From positions 58,678 to 122,677 of the forward strand of contig NZ_NMWU01000011.1 in assembly GCF_002860355.1 (NCBI RefSeq): a DNA stretch of 64,000 nucleotides, written 5' to 3'. The stretch's first letter is position 1. The number at the start of each line of letters is the position of its first letter. This document shows positions 42,582 to 51,734 of this stretch, in pieces. Below the pieces are notes generated by a model, which did no database searches, had not been told where the DNA came from, and worked only from the letters and a program-made list of their open reading frames with translations. Both the position numbers and the translations under genes were made by a program. Origin of the DNA: Bifidobacterium margollesii. GTDB taxonomy: Bacteria; Actinomycetota; Actinomycetes; Actinomycetales; Bifidobacteriaceae.

Positions 42582-43471
42582 TACTTACCTTCCTTGGATT
42601 TACGCATGGCATCGGAGATGAGGTCAAGCGCCACGAGCAGCACCACGCCGAAGAGCAGCGCGAGCAGTGACATGGCGGTGGAGATCTGGGAGTTGGACTG
42701 GCCGAGCTGATAGAGGGCGACCTGCAGGTTCATGCGGCCGAGCAGCGAGGCGACGGTGTATTCGCCCAACACCACGGCGATGGAGATGAACGCGGAGGAG
42801 AGGATGGCCTGCCACAGGTTCGGGATGATGACCCGGAAGAACACGCGCGGCCAGGAAGCGCCGAGGGATCGGGCGGCCTCCACGAGGGTTTTCACGTCGA
42901 TGGAGTTGAGGCCCACGGCGATGGCGCGGAACGCGAACGGCATCACGAGGATCACGTAGGCGAAGCACAGCCAGATCGGATTGGTGCTCAGCACGTCGGC
43001 GGAAAGCCAACGGTAGATCGGGCCCAGACCCACCACGAGCACGATGGCCGGGATGGTGAGCGGCAGGGTGGCGACCCATTCGATGGCGCGTTCGAGCGCC
43101 TTGGAACGGATGTGGACGATCACCATGGTCGGCACCATGAGCAGCAGCATGATCACCACGGTGACGAGGCACAGGGCGAGCGAGGTGCCCAGACCCTGCC
43201 ACAGCACGGTGAGATCGGCGCCCAGCGCTTCGCCGTTGCCGGTGAAGATGGCCTGCCACGGGGCGGCCGACCAGCGGCCGGACAGCGGGTGGCGGAGCGT
43301 GAACAGCAGCATGGACAGCAGCGGCACGAACAGGAATCCGAGCGTGAAGAACAGGATCACGAACTTGATGATGCTCTGCTTGCGGGTTCGGGCGGCGCGC
43401 AGCTGCGGCGGATGATTGATCTCCGCCTTGATCTCGGCCGCGGTCTCGGTATTCGTCTGATTCACTGCCAT
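42581..43471 (-). CDS. ABC importer permease 2 (PotC-like)
   Basis: 296 residues from ATG 43471, about 6 helices; first helix IIKFVILFFTLGFLFVPLLS. The EAA loop is EAARSLGASWPRVFFRVIIPNL. The reading frame upstream of 43471 is a shadow of the other permease gene. The gene overlaps the end of permease 1 by 10 bases and the ATPase by one base, so three genes are translationally coupled. Confidence 0.92.
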   Translation of the reverse strand: MAVNQTNTETAAEIKAEINHPPQLRAARTRKQSIIKFVILFFTLGFLFVPLLSMLLFTLRHPLSGRWSAAPWQAIFTGNGEALGADLTVLWQGLGTSLALCLVTVVIMLLLMVPTMVIVHIRSKALERAIEWVATLPLTIPAIVLVVGLGPIYRWLSADVLSTNPIWLCFAYVILVMPFAFRAIAVGLNSIDVKTLVEAARSLGASWPRVFFRVIIPNLWQAILSSAFISIAVVLGEYTVASLLGRMNLQVALYQLGQSNSQISTAMSLLALLFGVVLLVALDLISDAMRKSKEGK

Positions 43472-44373
43472 CGTCCGGCCCTCTTTTCCACGGCGTGGCT
43501 GAGCAGCATCACGATGGCCACGACGACGATCATTGCAAACGCCAGCACCTGGGCGAAGCCCTGCTGGTTCGGGTCCATCTCGTTGCGCATGGCGCCCTGG
43601 ATCATCAGCGGCACGAGGATCGAACGCTGGGAGAACAGGGCGGCCGCGGTGGCGTATGCGGAGAACGCGGAGGCGAACAGCAGCAGGAACGCGGAGATGA
43701 ATCGGGGGGTGAGAATCGGCAGCGCCACGCGGGTCCAGTACTGGAAGGTGTTGCCGCCGAGGGATTCGCAGGCCTCTCGCCACTGCGGGCGAATGGAGTC
43801 GACCGCAGGCAGGAAGATGATGATCATCAGCGGGATCTGGAAGTAGCAGTACACGGTGGTCAGACCGGGCAGGGAGCTCAGCCAGTTCGGGTTCACGATC
43901 GCACCGGTGAACTGTTTGATCAGCAGGGTGCCGACGCCGTTGATGCCGATGGTGGCGATGAACGCGAAGGCAAGCATCACGCCACCGAACTGGGCGAGCA
44001 CGGAGGAGATGGCGGAGACCAGACGACGCAACAGGCCGTTGGGCTTGGCGCCGATCACCAGCGCATAGGAGGCGAGACCGCCCACCACTGCGCCGATCAC
44101 CGACGATGCGATGGAGACGAGAATCGACGTGCCGAATGCGGACAGCGTGTTCGGTTCGAACAGCTTGTTGAAGTTCATCAGCGTGAAGCCACCGGAGCGG
44201 GTCTGGAATGCGCCGATGATCACGATGACGGTGGGAGCGAGAAGGAAGCATGCCGTGTAGGCGAAGAACGGGATGGTGACCGCGAACGTGCCCAGCTCCT
44301 GGCGATGCTTCGCAAGCGTGGAGGAGGATTCGCGGCCTGCGGCCGTGCCCCTCGTGGCGATTGCAGCAGTCAT
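43462..44373 (-). CDS. ABC importer permease 1 (PotB-like)
   Basis: 303 residues from ATG 44373, about 6 helices; helix 1 FFAYTACFLLAPTVIVIIGAF. EAA loop EACESLGGNTFQYWTRVALP. MTAAIATRGTAAG follows a GATGAAAG sequence; an earlier ATG at 44418 lies beside the intercistronic hairpin and is less likely. Confidence 0.9.
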   Translation of the reverse strand: MTAAIATRGTAAGRESSSTLAKHRQELGTFAVTIPFFAYTACFLLAPTVIVIIGAFQTRSGGFTLMNFNKLFEPNTLSAFGTSILVSIASSVIGAVVGGLASYALVIGAKPNGLLRRLVSAISSVLAQFGGVMLAFAFIATIGINGVGTLLIKQFTGAIVNPNWLSSLPGLTTVYCYFQIPLMIIIFLPAVDSIRPQWREACESLGGNTFQYWTRVALPILTPRFISAFLLLFASAFSAYATAAALFSQRSILVPLMIQGAMRNEMDPNQQGFAQVLAFAMIVVVAIVMLLSHAVEKRAGRWQ

Positions 44374-44420
44374 GAATAATGCGCTTTCATCTAGTTGGGT
44401 CGATGAGTTGCCGATCATAT

Positions 44421-44468
44421 GGAACGGCTCCCGGGGCCGCTTGCGCGGCCGATGCCGGGAGCCCGTTC
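44421..44468 (-). other. Large hairpin between the binding-protein and permease genes
   Basis: Minus strand GAACGGGCTCCCGG...GGCCGC pairs with GCGGCC...CCGGGAGCCGTTC, 20 or so base pairs with small bulges and loop GCAA. No T run follows, so it is more likely a stabiliser or partial terminator that raises binding-protein message over the membrane genes. Confidence 0.85.
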
Positions 44469-44482
44469 AGCGATCGGCGGGA

Positions 44483-45655
44483 TCAGTTGCCGATGGTGGA
44501 ATCCCAGTTGTTCTGGAGCCACTCGGTGATGCGGGTGGAATCGTCGTTGGTGTAGGTCACCGGGGTGCCTTCGATGGTGATGGCATTCTTCAGGGTGTCC
44601 TTGTCGACGGTGCCTTCCTTCTTCATGGAGTCGAGCAGCACGGGGTTGGCGCCACCCTTGAACCACAGGTTCTGGGTGTCGGCGGTGTAGAGGTACTCCT
44701 CCCACAGGCGGGCGGCGGCCGGGTGCGGGGCGTTCACGTTGATGGCCTGGTTGTAGTAGCTCACCACCTGGGCCTTCGGGAAGGTCTTGTACTCCCAGTT
44801 CACGCCCTTGTCCTTGAGCTTCTTCTGGTAGGAGGCCTGGTTGTAGGTCCAGTCCATCACCACGCCGGTCTGGCCGGAGTCGATGGTGCCGTCGGTCACG
44901 TCGACGGTGGTGAGGTTGCCGGCGTCCTTGAGCTTCTTGAAGAAGTCGAGGCCGGGCTTCAGGTTGTTGATGTCGCCACCGGCGAGCTGGTTGATCATCA
45001 GGTAGCCGTTGAAGGCGGCGCCGGCCTCGGCGGGCTTGCCGTTGAGGGCCACGGTGCCGGCGAACTTCGGATCGAGCAGATCTTCGATGGAGTTGATCTC
45101 GCCGTACTTGTCCTTGTTCCAGCCGATCGACATGATGCCGGTGTAGTCGGCGTAGTACTTGCCGTCCTTGTTCTTCACGGTGTCCGGAATCTTGTCCCAG
45201 GCCTGAACCTTGTAGGAGGCGAAGTTGTCGGTGGAGGTGGAGGCCACGGCCTGGCCGATGTCGAACACGTCGGGGGCGGCGTCGGTGCCCTTGTTGGTCT
45301 TGGCGGCGTCGATCTCCTCCTTGGAGGAGGCGTTCGGGTTGAGCTCGGTGACCTTGATCTCCGGGTACTTCTTCTTGAAGCCTTCGATCACCTCACCGTA
45401 GTTCGACCAGTCATGGGGCAGGGCGATGACGTTGAGCGCGCCCTCCTCCTTGGCGGCCTTCTCCAGATCGGCCATGGTGCCGAAGTCGGAGAGGGAGGTG
45501 GCCTTGGCGGACTTCTCGTTGACGGTGACGGCCTTGCCGGCGGAGGCGGAGCTGCTGTCGGAGCTGCCATCGGAGCCTGAACCGCAGGCGGCGAGGGCGG
45601 TGACGGCGATCAGCGCGGCGGAAGCGGCGGCCACGATCTTTCGCATCTTCTTCAC
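44483..45655 (-). CDS. ABC importer substrate-binding lipoprotein (PotD/Fbp-like)
   Basis: 390 residues from GTG 45655, chosen because AAAGGAA lies 6 bases upstream. Signal peptide MRKIVAAASAALIAVTALAAC with lipobox LAAC; a Ser/Gly linker follows. The mature protein is a type 2 periplasmic-binding fold: LNVIALPHDWSNYGEVIEGF, ADYTGIMSIGWNKDKYG, GAAFNGYLMINQLAGGD, ending with TRITEWLQNNWDSTIGN. The pattern matches spermidine/putrescine/iron/2-aminoethylphosphonate binding proteins; which ligand is not readable. First gene of the four-gene importer. Confidence 0.92.
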   Translation of the reverse strand: MKKMRKIVAAASAALIAVTALAACGSGSDGSSDSSSASAGKAVTVNEKSAKATSLSDFGTMADLEKAAKEEGALNVIALPHDWSNYGEVIEGFKKKYPEIKVTELNPNASSKEEIDAAKTNKGTDAAPDVFDIGQAVASTSTDNFASYKVQAWDKIPDTVKNKDGKYYADYTGIMSIGWNKDKYGEINSIEDLLDPKFAGTVALNGKPAEAGAAFNGYLMINQLAGGDINNLKPGLDFFKKLKDAGNLTTVDVTDGTIDSGQTGVVMDWTYNQASYQKKLKDKGVNWEYKTFPKAQVVSYYNQAINVNAPHPAAARLWEEYLYTADTQNLWFKGGANPVLLDSMKKEGTVDKDTLKNAITIEGTPVTYTNDDSTRITEWLQNNWDSTIGN

Positions 45656-45930
45656 GGGGGATTCCTTTCGCATAGCACTGCGTCCGGCCGCTGGTGGGCG
45701 TTCCGGCCATACTTTTCGGGCAGACTAGAAACGCCGTCGTTCGTTCGGTTGATATGAGCCAGACGCAGTGACATCCTTCGGACCGGGTCCGTCTGTCATC
45801 GTTCCCGATCTCCACGGGAGAAGATATGCGGGCGAATTGAATCGAGAGTGGAAACAACATGAACTACGGTGACCGGCGAAGGTCAGGCAGTTGAACGATC
45901 AATGAATTCACGCTACGTTCGCCGTAGCGC
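45656..45930. other. Spacer between the importer and amrS
   Basis: 275 bases without a gene. It must hold the importer promoter on the minus strand, but no convincing -35/-10 pair or operator was found. Confidence 0.5.
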
Positions 45931-47217
45931 TCACCATCGCCCCGCAACAGGCGCATGACAATTCGGACACATGCCGCCGGTATCGGCCGGCCGCTTCTCC
46001 CCCGCAAGCTTTTGCCTTCCCCCACCAGGCGAAACCGCCATGTCCGACGGCCACTCCTGCCCGGCACACTTCTGCCTTCCCCCACCGGGGGAAGGTGTCC
46101 GGCGCGAGCCGGACGGATGAGGGGATCCAGCTCCCATGCCATTGCCGGGAATCCTCCCATCGCCCGACACACGCTCCACCCGGTCGGCCAGAATCCGATA
46201 CCAGTCGCGTTCCACCAGCTTCGCATGGCAGTCGGGATTCGGACAGTACGTCGTATCCCCCGCCCGGTCATGCACATTGCCGGTATAGACGTAGTGCAGC
46301 CCCTCCTCAAGCGCGATGCCGCGGGCACGGGTCAGCGTCTCATGCGGGGTGGGCGGTACGTCCATCATCCGATAGCTGGGATGGAATGCGCTGAAATGCA
46401 GGGGCACGTCCGGCCCGCAATGCTCGCGGATCCACCCGCATTCGGCGTGCAGCTGCGCATCGTCGTCGTTGCATCCGGGAATCAGCAGCGTGGTGAGCTC
46501 CACCCATACATGCTCGCCGGCCGGATTGCGGGCCTCGTTCACCGTGAATCCGATCGTGTCGAGCACATCGGCCAGATGCGTGCCCGTCACCCGTCGATAG
46601 AACTCCTCGGTGAATCCCTTGAGATCGATGTTCGCCGCGTCCATCGCGTCATAGAAATCCGGACGCGCCTCGGCGCTCATGTATCCGGCGGTGACGGCGA
46701 TCGGATGGATGCCCAGCGCACGGCACGCCTCGGCGGTGTCGATGGCATACTCGGCGAAGACGATCGGATCGTTGTAGGTGAACGCCACCGACCGCACGCC
46801 TCGCTGGTACGCGACGTCGGCGATCCGCTCGGGACTCGCCTGCACGCCGAGGCGGTCGAAGCTGCGGGCCTTGGCGATGTCCCAGTTCTGGCAGAACCGG
46901 CATCCGGAGTTGCATCCGGCCGTGCCGAAGCTCAGTACCGCGGAACCGGGATGGAAATGGTTGAGCGGTTTCTTCTCCACCGGATCGATGGCGAATCCGG
47001 AACTGCGGCCGTACGTGTCGGAGACGATGCGCCCGTCATGGTTGCTGCGCACGAAGCAGAATCCGCGCTGCCCCGGCCGTAGCACGCATCGGCGCGGACA
47101 CAGGTCGCAACGGGCGCGGCCATCCGGAAGTGCGGTCTGCCACCGGCCTACAGCCCGATCGTCAACCAGTTCACCGGTCCGACCGGCGGCCGGACTTCGA
47201 TCCTCCGATTCGATCAT
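45931..47217 (-). CDS. amrS: AmmeMemoRadiSam system radical SAM enzyme, with translated repeats near the C-terminus
   Basis: 428 residues. CDLCPRRC and FCFVRS near the start, the radical SAM CxxxCxxC in AGCNSGCRFCQNW near residue 102, then FTYNDPIVFAEYA, AVTAGYMS, DLKGFTEEFYRRVTG, LLIPGCNDDDAQL, HFSAFHPSYRM and YVYTGNVHDRAGDTTYCPNPDC (zinc-like Cys). Residues about 362-415 are not part of the family: they are the translation of two type 1/2 intergenic repeats (45973-46134). After them the normal ending MCPNCHAPVAGRW resumes, with its CxxC. ATG overlaps the stop of the upstream amrB-amrA gene (ATGA). The product of the system is unknown. Confidence 0.92.
   Translation of the reverse strand: MIESEDRSPAAGRTGELVDDRAVGRWQTALPDGRARCDLCPRRCVLRPGQRGFCFVRSNHDGRIVSDTYGRSSGFAIDPVEKKPLNHFHPGSAVLSFGTAGCNSGCRFCQNWDIAKARSFDRLGVQASPERIADVAYQRGVRSVAFTYNDPIVFAEYAIDTAEACRALGIHPIAVTAGYMSAEARPDFYDAMDAANIDLKGFTEEFYRRVTGTHLADVLDTIGFTVNEARNPAGEHVWVELTTLLIPGCNDDDAQLHAECGWIREHCGPDVPLHFSAFHPSYRMMDVPPTPHETLTRARGIALEEGLHYVYTGNVHDRAGDTTYCPNPDCHAKLVERDWYRILADRVERVSGDGRIPGNGMGAGSPHPSGSRRTPSPGGGRQKCAGQEWPSDMAVSPGGGRQKLAGEKRPADTGGMCPNCHAPVAGRW
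45973..46134. repeat. Two double-hairpin repeats inside the amrS reading frame
   Basis: Copies at about 46010-46055 and 46076-46125 carry CTTCCCCCACCAGGCG / CTTCCCCCACCGGGGGAAGG and CCGGCGCGAGCCGGACGGATGAGG. They keep the frame open and insert about 54 residues. Confidence 0.85.
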
Positions 47218-48842
47218 GACTGTTCCGCCTCCCGATAGGCGGTCACCGTGTACCGGCTACACGCGATTTCGCCGTCATGCCATTCATATCCGGCAGGCAG
47301 ACCGGCCTTGGCGAGCAGATGCCCGACGAAATCGGCCGGCTCGGGCAGTTCGTCCCACACCTGCGGCAGGAACGTGGCCCGGTGACGCAGACCATCGCTG
47401 ATGATCAACCCGTCCTCGCCGGGACGCAGAGCCCGTTCCAGCTCGTCCCGACTGCGCACGGCCATCGGCCTCGGCTCGGAAAGCACCGAAACCTCCACCT
47501 CCAACAGCGGATACTCCAACGGTGTGACCGGCATGAACCGCGGATCGCGCATCGCCGCGTCCACCGCATGCTCGGCCACGTCACGCCCCAGCGGCTGATG
47601 GGCCTGCAGGGTGCCGATGCAGCCGCGCAGCCGACCGTTCTCGGTCAGCGTGACGAAGCTCGCACCCGGATCCGACAGCCACGGGTGAACCTTTGTCAGC
47701 GTTTCGAGATTGCCGGCGTCGTTGTCGTCGTCCTGCAATCCGAGCCGGTTCCGGATCGCCGATCTCGCCACGGCGATCAGGATACGCCCGCGATCAGCGG
47801 AAACGGCGGCATCCGCAATATCGGCGGAGCCGGTCTGCCCGACAGCATCATGATCGGCAGTGCCCTCATGATCATTGGATCCGTTCTGCCACATGGCAAA
47901 GGATGCGTATCCGACCACCGGCTCATCGGGCGCGGCCATCGCAGGCCGTGTCGCGTGCGCAGCCCCGTCGCCGCTTTCGCCGTTGCCGTCCGCTTCACCA
48001 TCGATTCCGCAGCCGGCGTCGGTCAGACGATCGGCGAGCGCCACCACCCCGTCGTCGCCGGACGTACTGCATCCGAGGAACCGCAGATCATAGGTCTCCC
48101 CCGCCGACCCTCCGGTACGGCATACGTCGAGCAGTCCATTGACCGGGTACGCCCCGCATGCACGGTTCGGGTGAATCGGCAGATCATGCGCGGCGATGCG
48201 CACGATGGTTTCGTCGTCCAGCATGCGCGCGTAGGCGTTGGGATGGTAATGCGAAAGATCGGAGCTGATCACGATCACCGTTTCCGGCCCGCCCCACAGG
48301 GCTCGCAGCACATCGCCCACCTCGCGCGGCGTGGCGTCGCCGGCGTTGAGCGGAATGATCTCAAGATCGTCGCCGAGCACGGTCTGCAGGAACGGGATCT
48401 GCACTTCCACGGCATGTTCGCGGGCGTGGGTCGGATCGTTCACCATCAGCGCCGGCACCTGTTCCAGCGCACGGGTCTCCGCAGCCACGTCGATCGGCAC
48501 CGTGCCGAGCGGGGTGCGGAACGCCGTGGCCTGGCTCATCGCCACGCCGTGCACGGGCACCCGGTGGGTGGGCCCCACGATCACCGCCCGTCGGATCGTA
48601 CCGCGGCCTCGCTCCAGCAACGCATAGGCGAGCGCGGCCGTGGTGCCGGAATATATGTATCCGGCGTGCGGCACGATCACGGCCTTGGGCGCACCCTGCG
48701 GCAGCCGGGCCAATACGTCGTCGGTGAGCAGCGTACGGGCGTAGTCGAGTTGTTCGGCGATCATGCGCCGCAGCGTCGGCTCGTCGTCGGGATAGAAGCC
48801 GCCGGCCACTGCGGCCGGACGAATACGATCAGTGAACGTCAT
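47214..48842 (-). CDS. AmrB-AmrA (MEMO1-AMMECR1) fusion protein
   Basis: 542 residues from ATG 48842. N-terminal MEMO1 domain: RPAAVAGGFYP, VIVPHAGYIYSGTTAALAYA, IVGPTHRVPVHGVA, EHAVEVQIPFLQ, VISSDLSHYHP with the His/Asp set of the dioxygenase-like fold. Low-complexity linker at about 275-355 (DGEADGNGESGDG). C-terminal AMMECR1 domain: ASFVTLTENGRLRGCIGTLQAHQPLG, DPRFMPVTPLEYPLLEVEVSVL, GLIISDGLRHRATFLPQVWDELP. Both halves are separate genes in many organisms; together with AmrS they form the AmmeMemoRadiSam system. GAGGCGG lies about 11 bases upstream; a GTG 9 bases earlier is possible. Confidence 0.94.
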   Translation of the reverse strand: MTFTDRIRPAAVAGGFYPDDEPTLRRMIAEQLDYARTLLTDDVLARLPQGAPKAVIVPHAGYIYSGTTAALAYALLERGRGTIRRAVIVGPTHRVPVHGVAMSQATAFRTPLGTVPIDVAAETRALEQVPALMVNDPTHAREHAVEVQIPFLQTVLGDDLEIIPLNAGDATPREVGDVLRALWGGPETVIVISSDLSHYHPNAYARMLDDETIVRIAAHDLPIHPNRACGAYPVNGLLDVCRTGGSAGETYDLRFLGCSTSGDDGVVALADRLTDAGCGIDGEADGNGESGDGAAHATRPAMAAPDEPVVGYASFAMWQNGSNDHEGTADHDAVGQTGSADIADAAVSADRGRILIAVARSAIRNRLGLQDDDNDAGNLETLTKVHPWLSDPGASFVTLTENGRLRGCIGTLQAHQPLGRDVAEHAVDAAMRDPRFMPVTPLEYPLLEVEVSVLSEPRPMAVRSRDELERALRPGEDGLIISDGLRHRATFLPQVWDELPEPADFVGHLLAKAGLPAGYEWHDGEIACSRYTVTAYREAEQS

Positions 48843-48900
48843 CGGAATCACCGCCTCACTGCCTTATCGTAGTCAGCAGACGCCGTGAATTCACAAAATG

Positions 48901-49018
48901 CCGAGTTGTGAGGCTTCGATCCGGGAAAGCGCCGATTTCAGACCTTCGAAGGCCTCCAAATCGGCTTGTTTCCAGTGCGGCACCCATGCCGATCGGACAA
49001 CAAAGCCTCACAACTCGG
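48901..49018. repeat. 118-bp element with perfect 16-bp terminal inverted repeats and inner hairpins
   Basis: CCGAGTTGTGAGGCTT (48901-48916) and its exact complement (49003-49018) enclose GCCGATTT/AAATCGGC with CCTTCGAAGG at its tip, and CGGCA-CCCA-TGCCG. Five T follow the right arm on the plus strand. Reads either as a MITE or as a folded RNA ending in a terminator. Confidence 0.8.
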
Positions 49019-49052
49019 TTTTTCGCCGTAAAAGCGGGGTATATGCCGGGAA

Positions 49053-50267
49053 CTATCGCAGGATGCCCTCGATCAGTTCGGTGATCAGATCGGTGTAGGG
49101 CAGTCCGGTGGCGTCCCAGGCCTTCGGATACATGGAGATCGACGTGAAGCCGGGCATGGTGTTGATCTCGTTGATCATGATCTCGCCGGTCGGCGTGACG
49201 AACGTGTCGACGCGGCTCAGTCCGGCGCCATCCACGGCGGTGAATCCCTTCGCGGCGATCTCGCGCACCCGCTCCAGCGTCTCCTTGGGCAGGTTGGCGG
49301 GCACTTCGACGTGCGAGGCCTGGGCGTCGGTGTACTTGCTGTTGAAATCGTAGAACTGGTCGTCGCCCTCACTGCGGCGATCGAGCACGATTTCACCCGG
49401 CCAGCTCACGCGCGGCTTGTCGCCGGGCTTGGCGGCGAGCACCGCGCACTCGACTTCACGACCGTCGATGCCCTGTTCCACCAGCACTCGCCAATCATGC
49501 TTGGATGCCTCGAACACGGCGGCGGCCAGTTCGGCTGCGTCGCTCTCATGCTCCACTTTGGTCACGCCGAAGCTGGAGCCGGCACGGGAGGGCTTGACGA
49601 ACAGCGGGTACCGCAGTCCGGCGTCCTGCACCCGGGCCAAGATGTCGGCGCCGTTGGAGGCGAATTCGTCGGCCGCGTTGAATTCGCGGGCGTCCAGCGT
49701 GATACCGGGGGCCACGGGAATGCCGGCGGCGGCGAGCAGCACCTTGGTGTAGTGCTTGTCCATGCATGCGGCCGAAGCGAACACACCGCAACCGACGTAG
49801 GGCACGTCCATCATCTCAAGCAGACCCTGCACGGTGCCGTCCTCGCCATAGGGACCATGCAGCACGGGGAACACGGCATCCACATGGCCGAGCGGGGTGA
49901 TCACACTATGGTGACCACTGTCGTTCATGCTCACGAAGCCCGTGCCGAAGCCGGCGCTGCCGTTGTTCGTCGCGCGCAGTTCGCTGTGCTCGCCAATGAA
50001 GAAGCCGTCCTTGCCCAACGCCACGTCGAGCATCACCGGCAGGGAGTCCTTGGTGACCTTCACTTCGGGCATATCGCCGTTGTCGAGGCTCCAGCCGCGC
50101 GGGTCCTCGCCGTTGACGATCCACTGGCCATCCTTGGTGATGCCCACGGGAATCGGCTCGAACCGTTCGGTGTCGATGGCGTTGAGCACGCTCGCGGCGG
50201 AGATGCAGGAGATCGGATGCTCGTCCGCCCTGCCGCCGTACAACACCACAATGCGCTTCTTGGTCAT
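49053..50267 (-). CDS. ddl: D-alanine--D-alanine ligase
   Basis: 404 residues, ATP-grasp enzyme making D-Ala-D-Ala for peptidoglycan. VVLYGGRADEHPISCISAASV at the N-terminus (GGxSxEhxVS type), VFPVLHGPYGEDGTVQG, FVKPSRAGSSFGVTKV, EINTMPGFTSISMYPK with the Mg ligands. The Tyr/Phe position KYTDAQASHVEVPA omega loop indicates the D-Ala-D-Ala rather than D-Ala-D-Lac type (Tyr in DFNSKYTD). ATG 50267 follows GGAGGA; upstream TTG codons in frame are ignored. Downstream of gpsA in the same direction. Confidence 0.94.
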   Translation of the reverse strand: MTKKRIVVLYGGRADEHPISCISAASVLNAIDTERFEPIPVGITKDGQWIVNGEDPRGWSLDNGDMPEVKVTKDSLPVMLDVALGKDGFFIGEHSELRATNNGSAGFGTGFVSMNDSGHHSVITPLGHVDAVFPVLHGPYGEDGTVQGLLEMMDVPYVGCGVFASAACMDKHYTKVLLAAAGIPVAPGITLDAREFNAADEFASNGADILARVQDAGLRYPLFVKPSRAGSSFGVTKVEHESDAAELAAAVFEASKHDWRVLVEQGIDGREVECAVLAAKPGDKPRVSWPGEIVLDRRSEGDDQFYDFNSKYTDAQASHVEVPANLPKETLERVREIAAKGFTAVDGAGLSRVDTFVTPTGEIMINEINTMPGFTSISMYPKAWDATGLPYTDLITELIEGILR

Positions 50268-50416
50268 AATCAACAATCCTCCGGTCCGTTCACGATTTCG
50301 TTAGCAAGAGTACCCCGCCAAGGCGTCAAGCGGTAGTCAAGCGGCAGTCGGCGTATCCGTTCGCCGGAACGCGATTCTCGCGTCCTGCTCGTCGGTGTTT
50401 GCCGTAGGCGGTTTCG

Positions 50417-51415
50417 CTACTCGTTGGTGATTTCGGTGCCGAACAGTTCGGAAAGCATCTGCTCGCAGGAGATGCCGTCACTGAGCACATGGCTCATCGC
50501 GGCGGCGAGCGGCGTGGGCACGCCGAGCCTGTCGCCCAAGGCCACCACGGTGGCGGTGGTGGGCACGCCTTCGGCCACGCCGTCGCTGGCCTTGGTGGCC
50601 TCCTCCACGCTCATGCCCTTGCCGAGGTTCGAGCCGAAGGTGTAGTTGCGGGACAGCGGGGAGCCGCAGGTGGCGATGAGATCGCCCACGCCGGCGAGAC
50701 CGGAGAAGGTCTTCGGGTCGGCGCCGCATGCCTTGCCCAGCGTGGTGAGCTCGGCCAGACCACGGGTTTCGATCATGGCGGCGGTGTTCTCTCCATAGCC
50801 GGCGCCACGGGCCATGCCCACGGCCAGCGCCACCACGTTCTTCAGCGATCCGCATAGTTCGAGGCCGATCACGTCGGTGGAGGTGAAGGGATGGAAGTAG
50901 TGGGTCGAACAGGCGTTGGCCACCTTCGCGGCCGCATACGGGTTCACGGAGGCGACCACGGTGGCGCTGGGCTCACGGGCCGCGATCTCCTTGCTCAGGT
51001 TCGGGCCGGAAATGGCGACGAAACGATTCTCGGGAAGATTCAGGGCCTCGCGCACCACTTCGTCCATACGCTTGCCCGTACCGCGTTCGATGCCCTTCAT
51101 CAGCGACACGACCAGCGCCTGATCCGGAATCAGGCCACGGAACTCCTCCAAAGCCACGCGGGCGAACTGCGCGGCGATGGCCACGACCACGATGTCCGCA
51201 TGCTTCACGGCCTCGGCGCGATCGCCGGTGGCGGTGATGCTCTCGGGCAGCCTGTCCACGCTGGGAAGACGGTAGGAATTGTGATGGTTGTCCCGAATGT
51301 CGGCAACGATTTCGGGTTCGATGGCCCACATCATCACGCTATTGCCCGCATCGGCGCAGACCTGTCCGAATGTGGTGCCCCAAGCGCCGGAACCCAGCAC
51401 CGTTACATTGACCAT
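50417..51415 (-). CDS. gpsA: NAD(P)-dependent glycerol-3-phosphate dehydrogenase
   Basis: 332 residues. Rossmann start VTVLGSGAWGTTFGQVCADAG, then VVVAIAAQFARVAL, SLMKGIERGTGKRM, GPNLSKEIA, CGSLKNVVALAVGMARGAGYGENT (catalytic Lys in LKNV) and LAGVGDLIATCGSPLSRNY. Makes sn-glycerol-3-phosphate for phospholipids from dihydroxyacetone phosphate. AGGAGTGAT precedes ATG 51415. Likely cotranscribed with ddl (149 bases apart). Confidence 0.95.
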   Translation of the reverse strand: MVNVTVLGSGAWGTTFGQVCADAGNSVMMWAIEPEIVADIRDNHHNSYRLPSVDRLPESITATGDRAEAVKHADIVVVAIAAQFARVALEEFRGLIPDQALVVSLMKGIERGTGKRMDEVVREALNLPENRFVAISGPNLSKEIAAREPSATVVASVNPYAAAKVANACSTHYFHPFTSTDVIGLELCGSLKNVVALAVGMARGAGYGENTAAMIETRGLAELTTLGKACGADPKTFSGLAGVGDLIATCGSPLSRNYTFGSNLGKGMSVEEATKASDGVAEGVPTTATVVALGDRLGVPTPLAAAMSHVLSDGISCEQMLSELFGTEITNE

Positions 51416-51620
51416 GTTCGATCACTCCTCGATTGACGTCGGTTGATAATCGATGACTATTCGACTGTTCGCACGCCGCGACCGCATTCCGCCGCCGCAC
51501 TGGGGCACTAGTCTACCGTGCGACCCCGCCGCCGTTGCGGGATTGTCGCAAGATGCATTCCGCACATTCCGCATTCCGCAACCCGCGGACACGCGATTGG
51601 GTCCATAACCCCGATTCCAT

Positions 51621-51665
51621 CACCTCATCAGTCAGCTCCGCTGACAGCTTCCCCTCAAGGGGAAG
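51621..51665. repeat. Type 2 double-hairpin repeat
   Basis: Stem 1 GTCAGC-TCC-GCTGAC, stem 2 CTTCCCCT-CA-AGGGGAAG. Flanked by a short direct repeat, GACACGCGATT(T/G)GGTCCAT at about 51587 and 51668. Confidence 0.85.
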
Positions 51666-51700
51666 CCGGACACGCGATTTGGTCCATGATCCGGAATACG

Positions 51701-51728
51701 AAAAAGGCCTCATCCGAAGATGAGGCCT
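51701..51728 (-). terminator. Terminator of tRNA-Lys
   Basis: Minus strand AGGCCTCATC and GATGAGGCCT pair perfectly around TTCG and are followed by TTTTT... into CGTATTCC; 6 bases after the tRNA. Confidence 0.93.
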
Positions 51729-51734
51729 ACCCTG

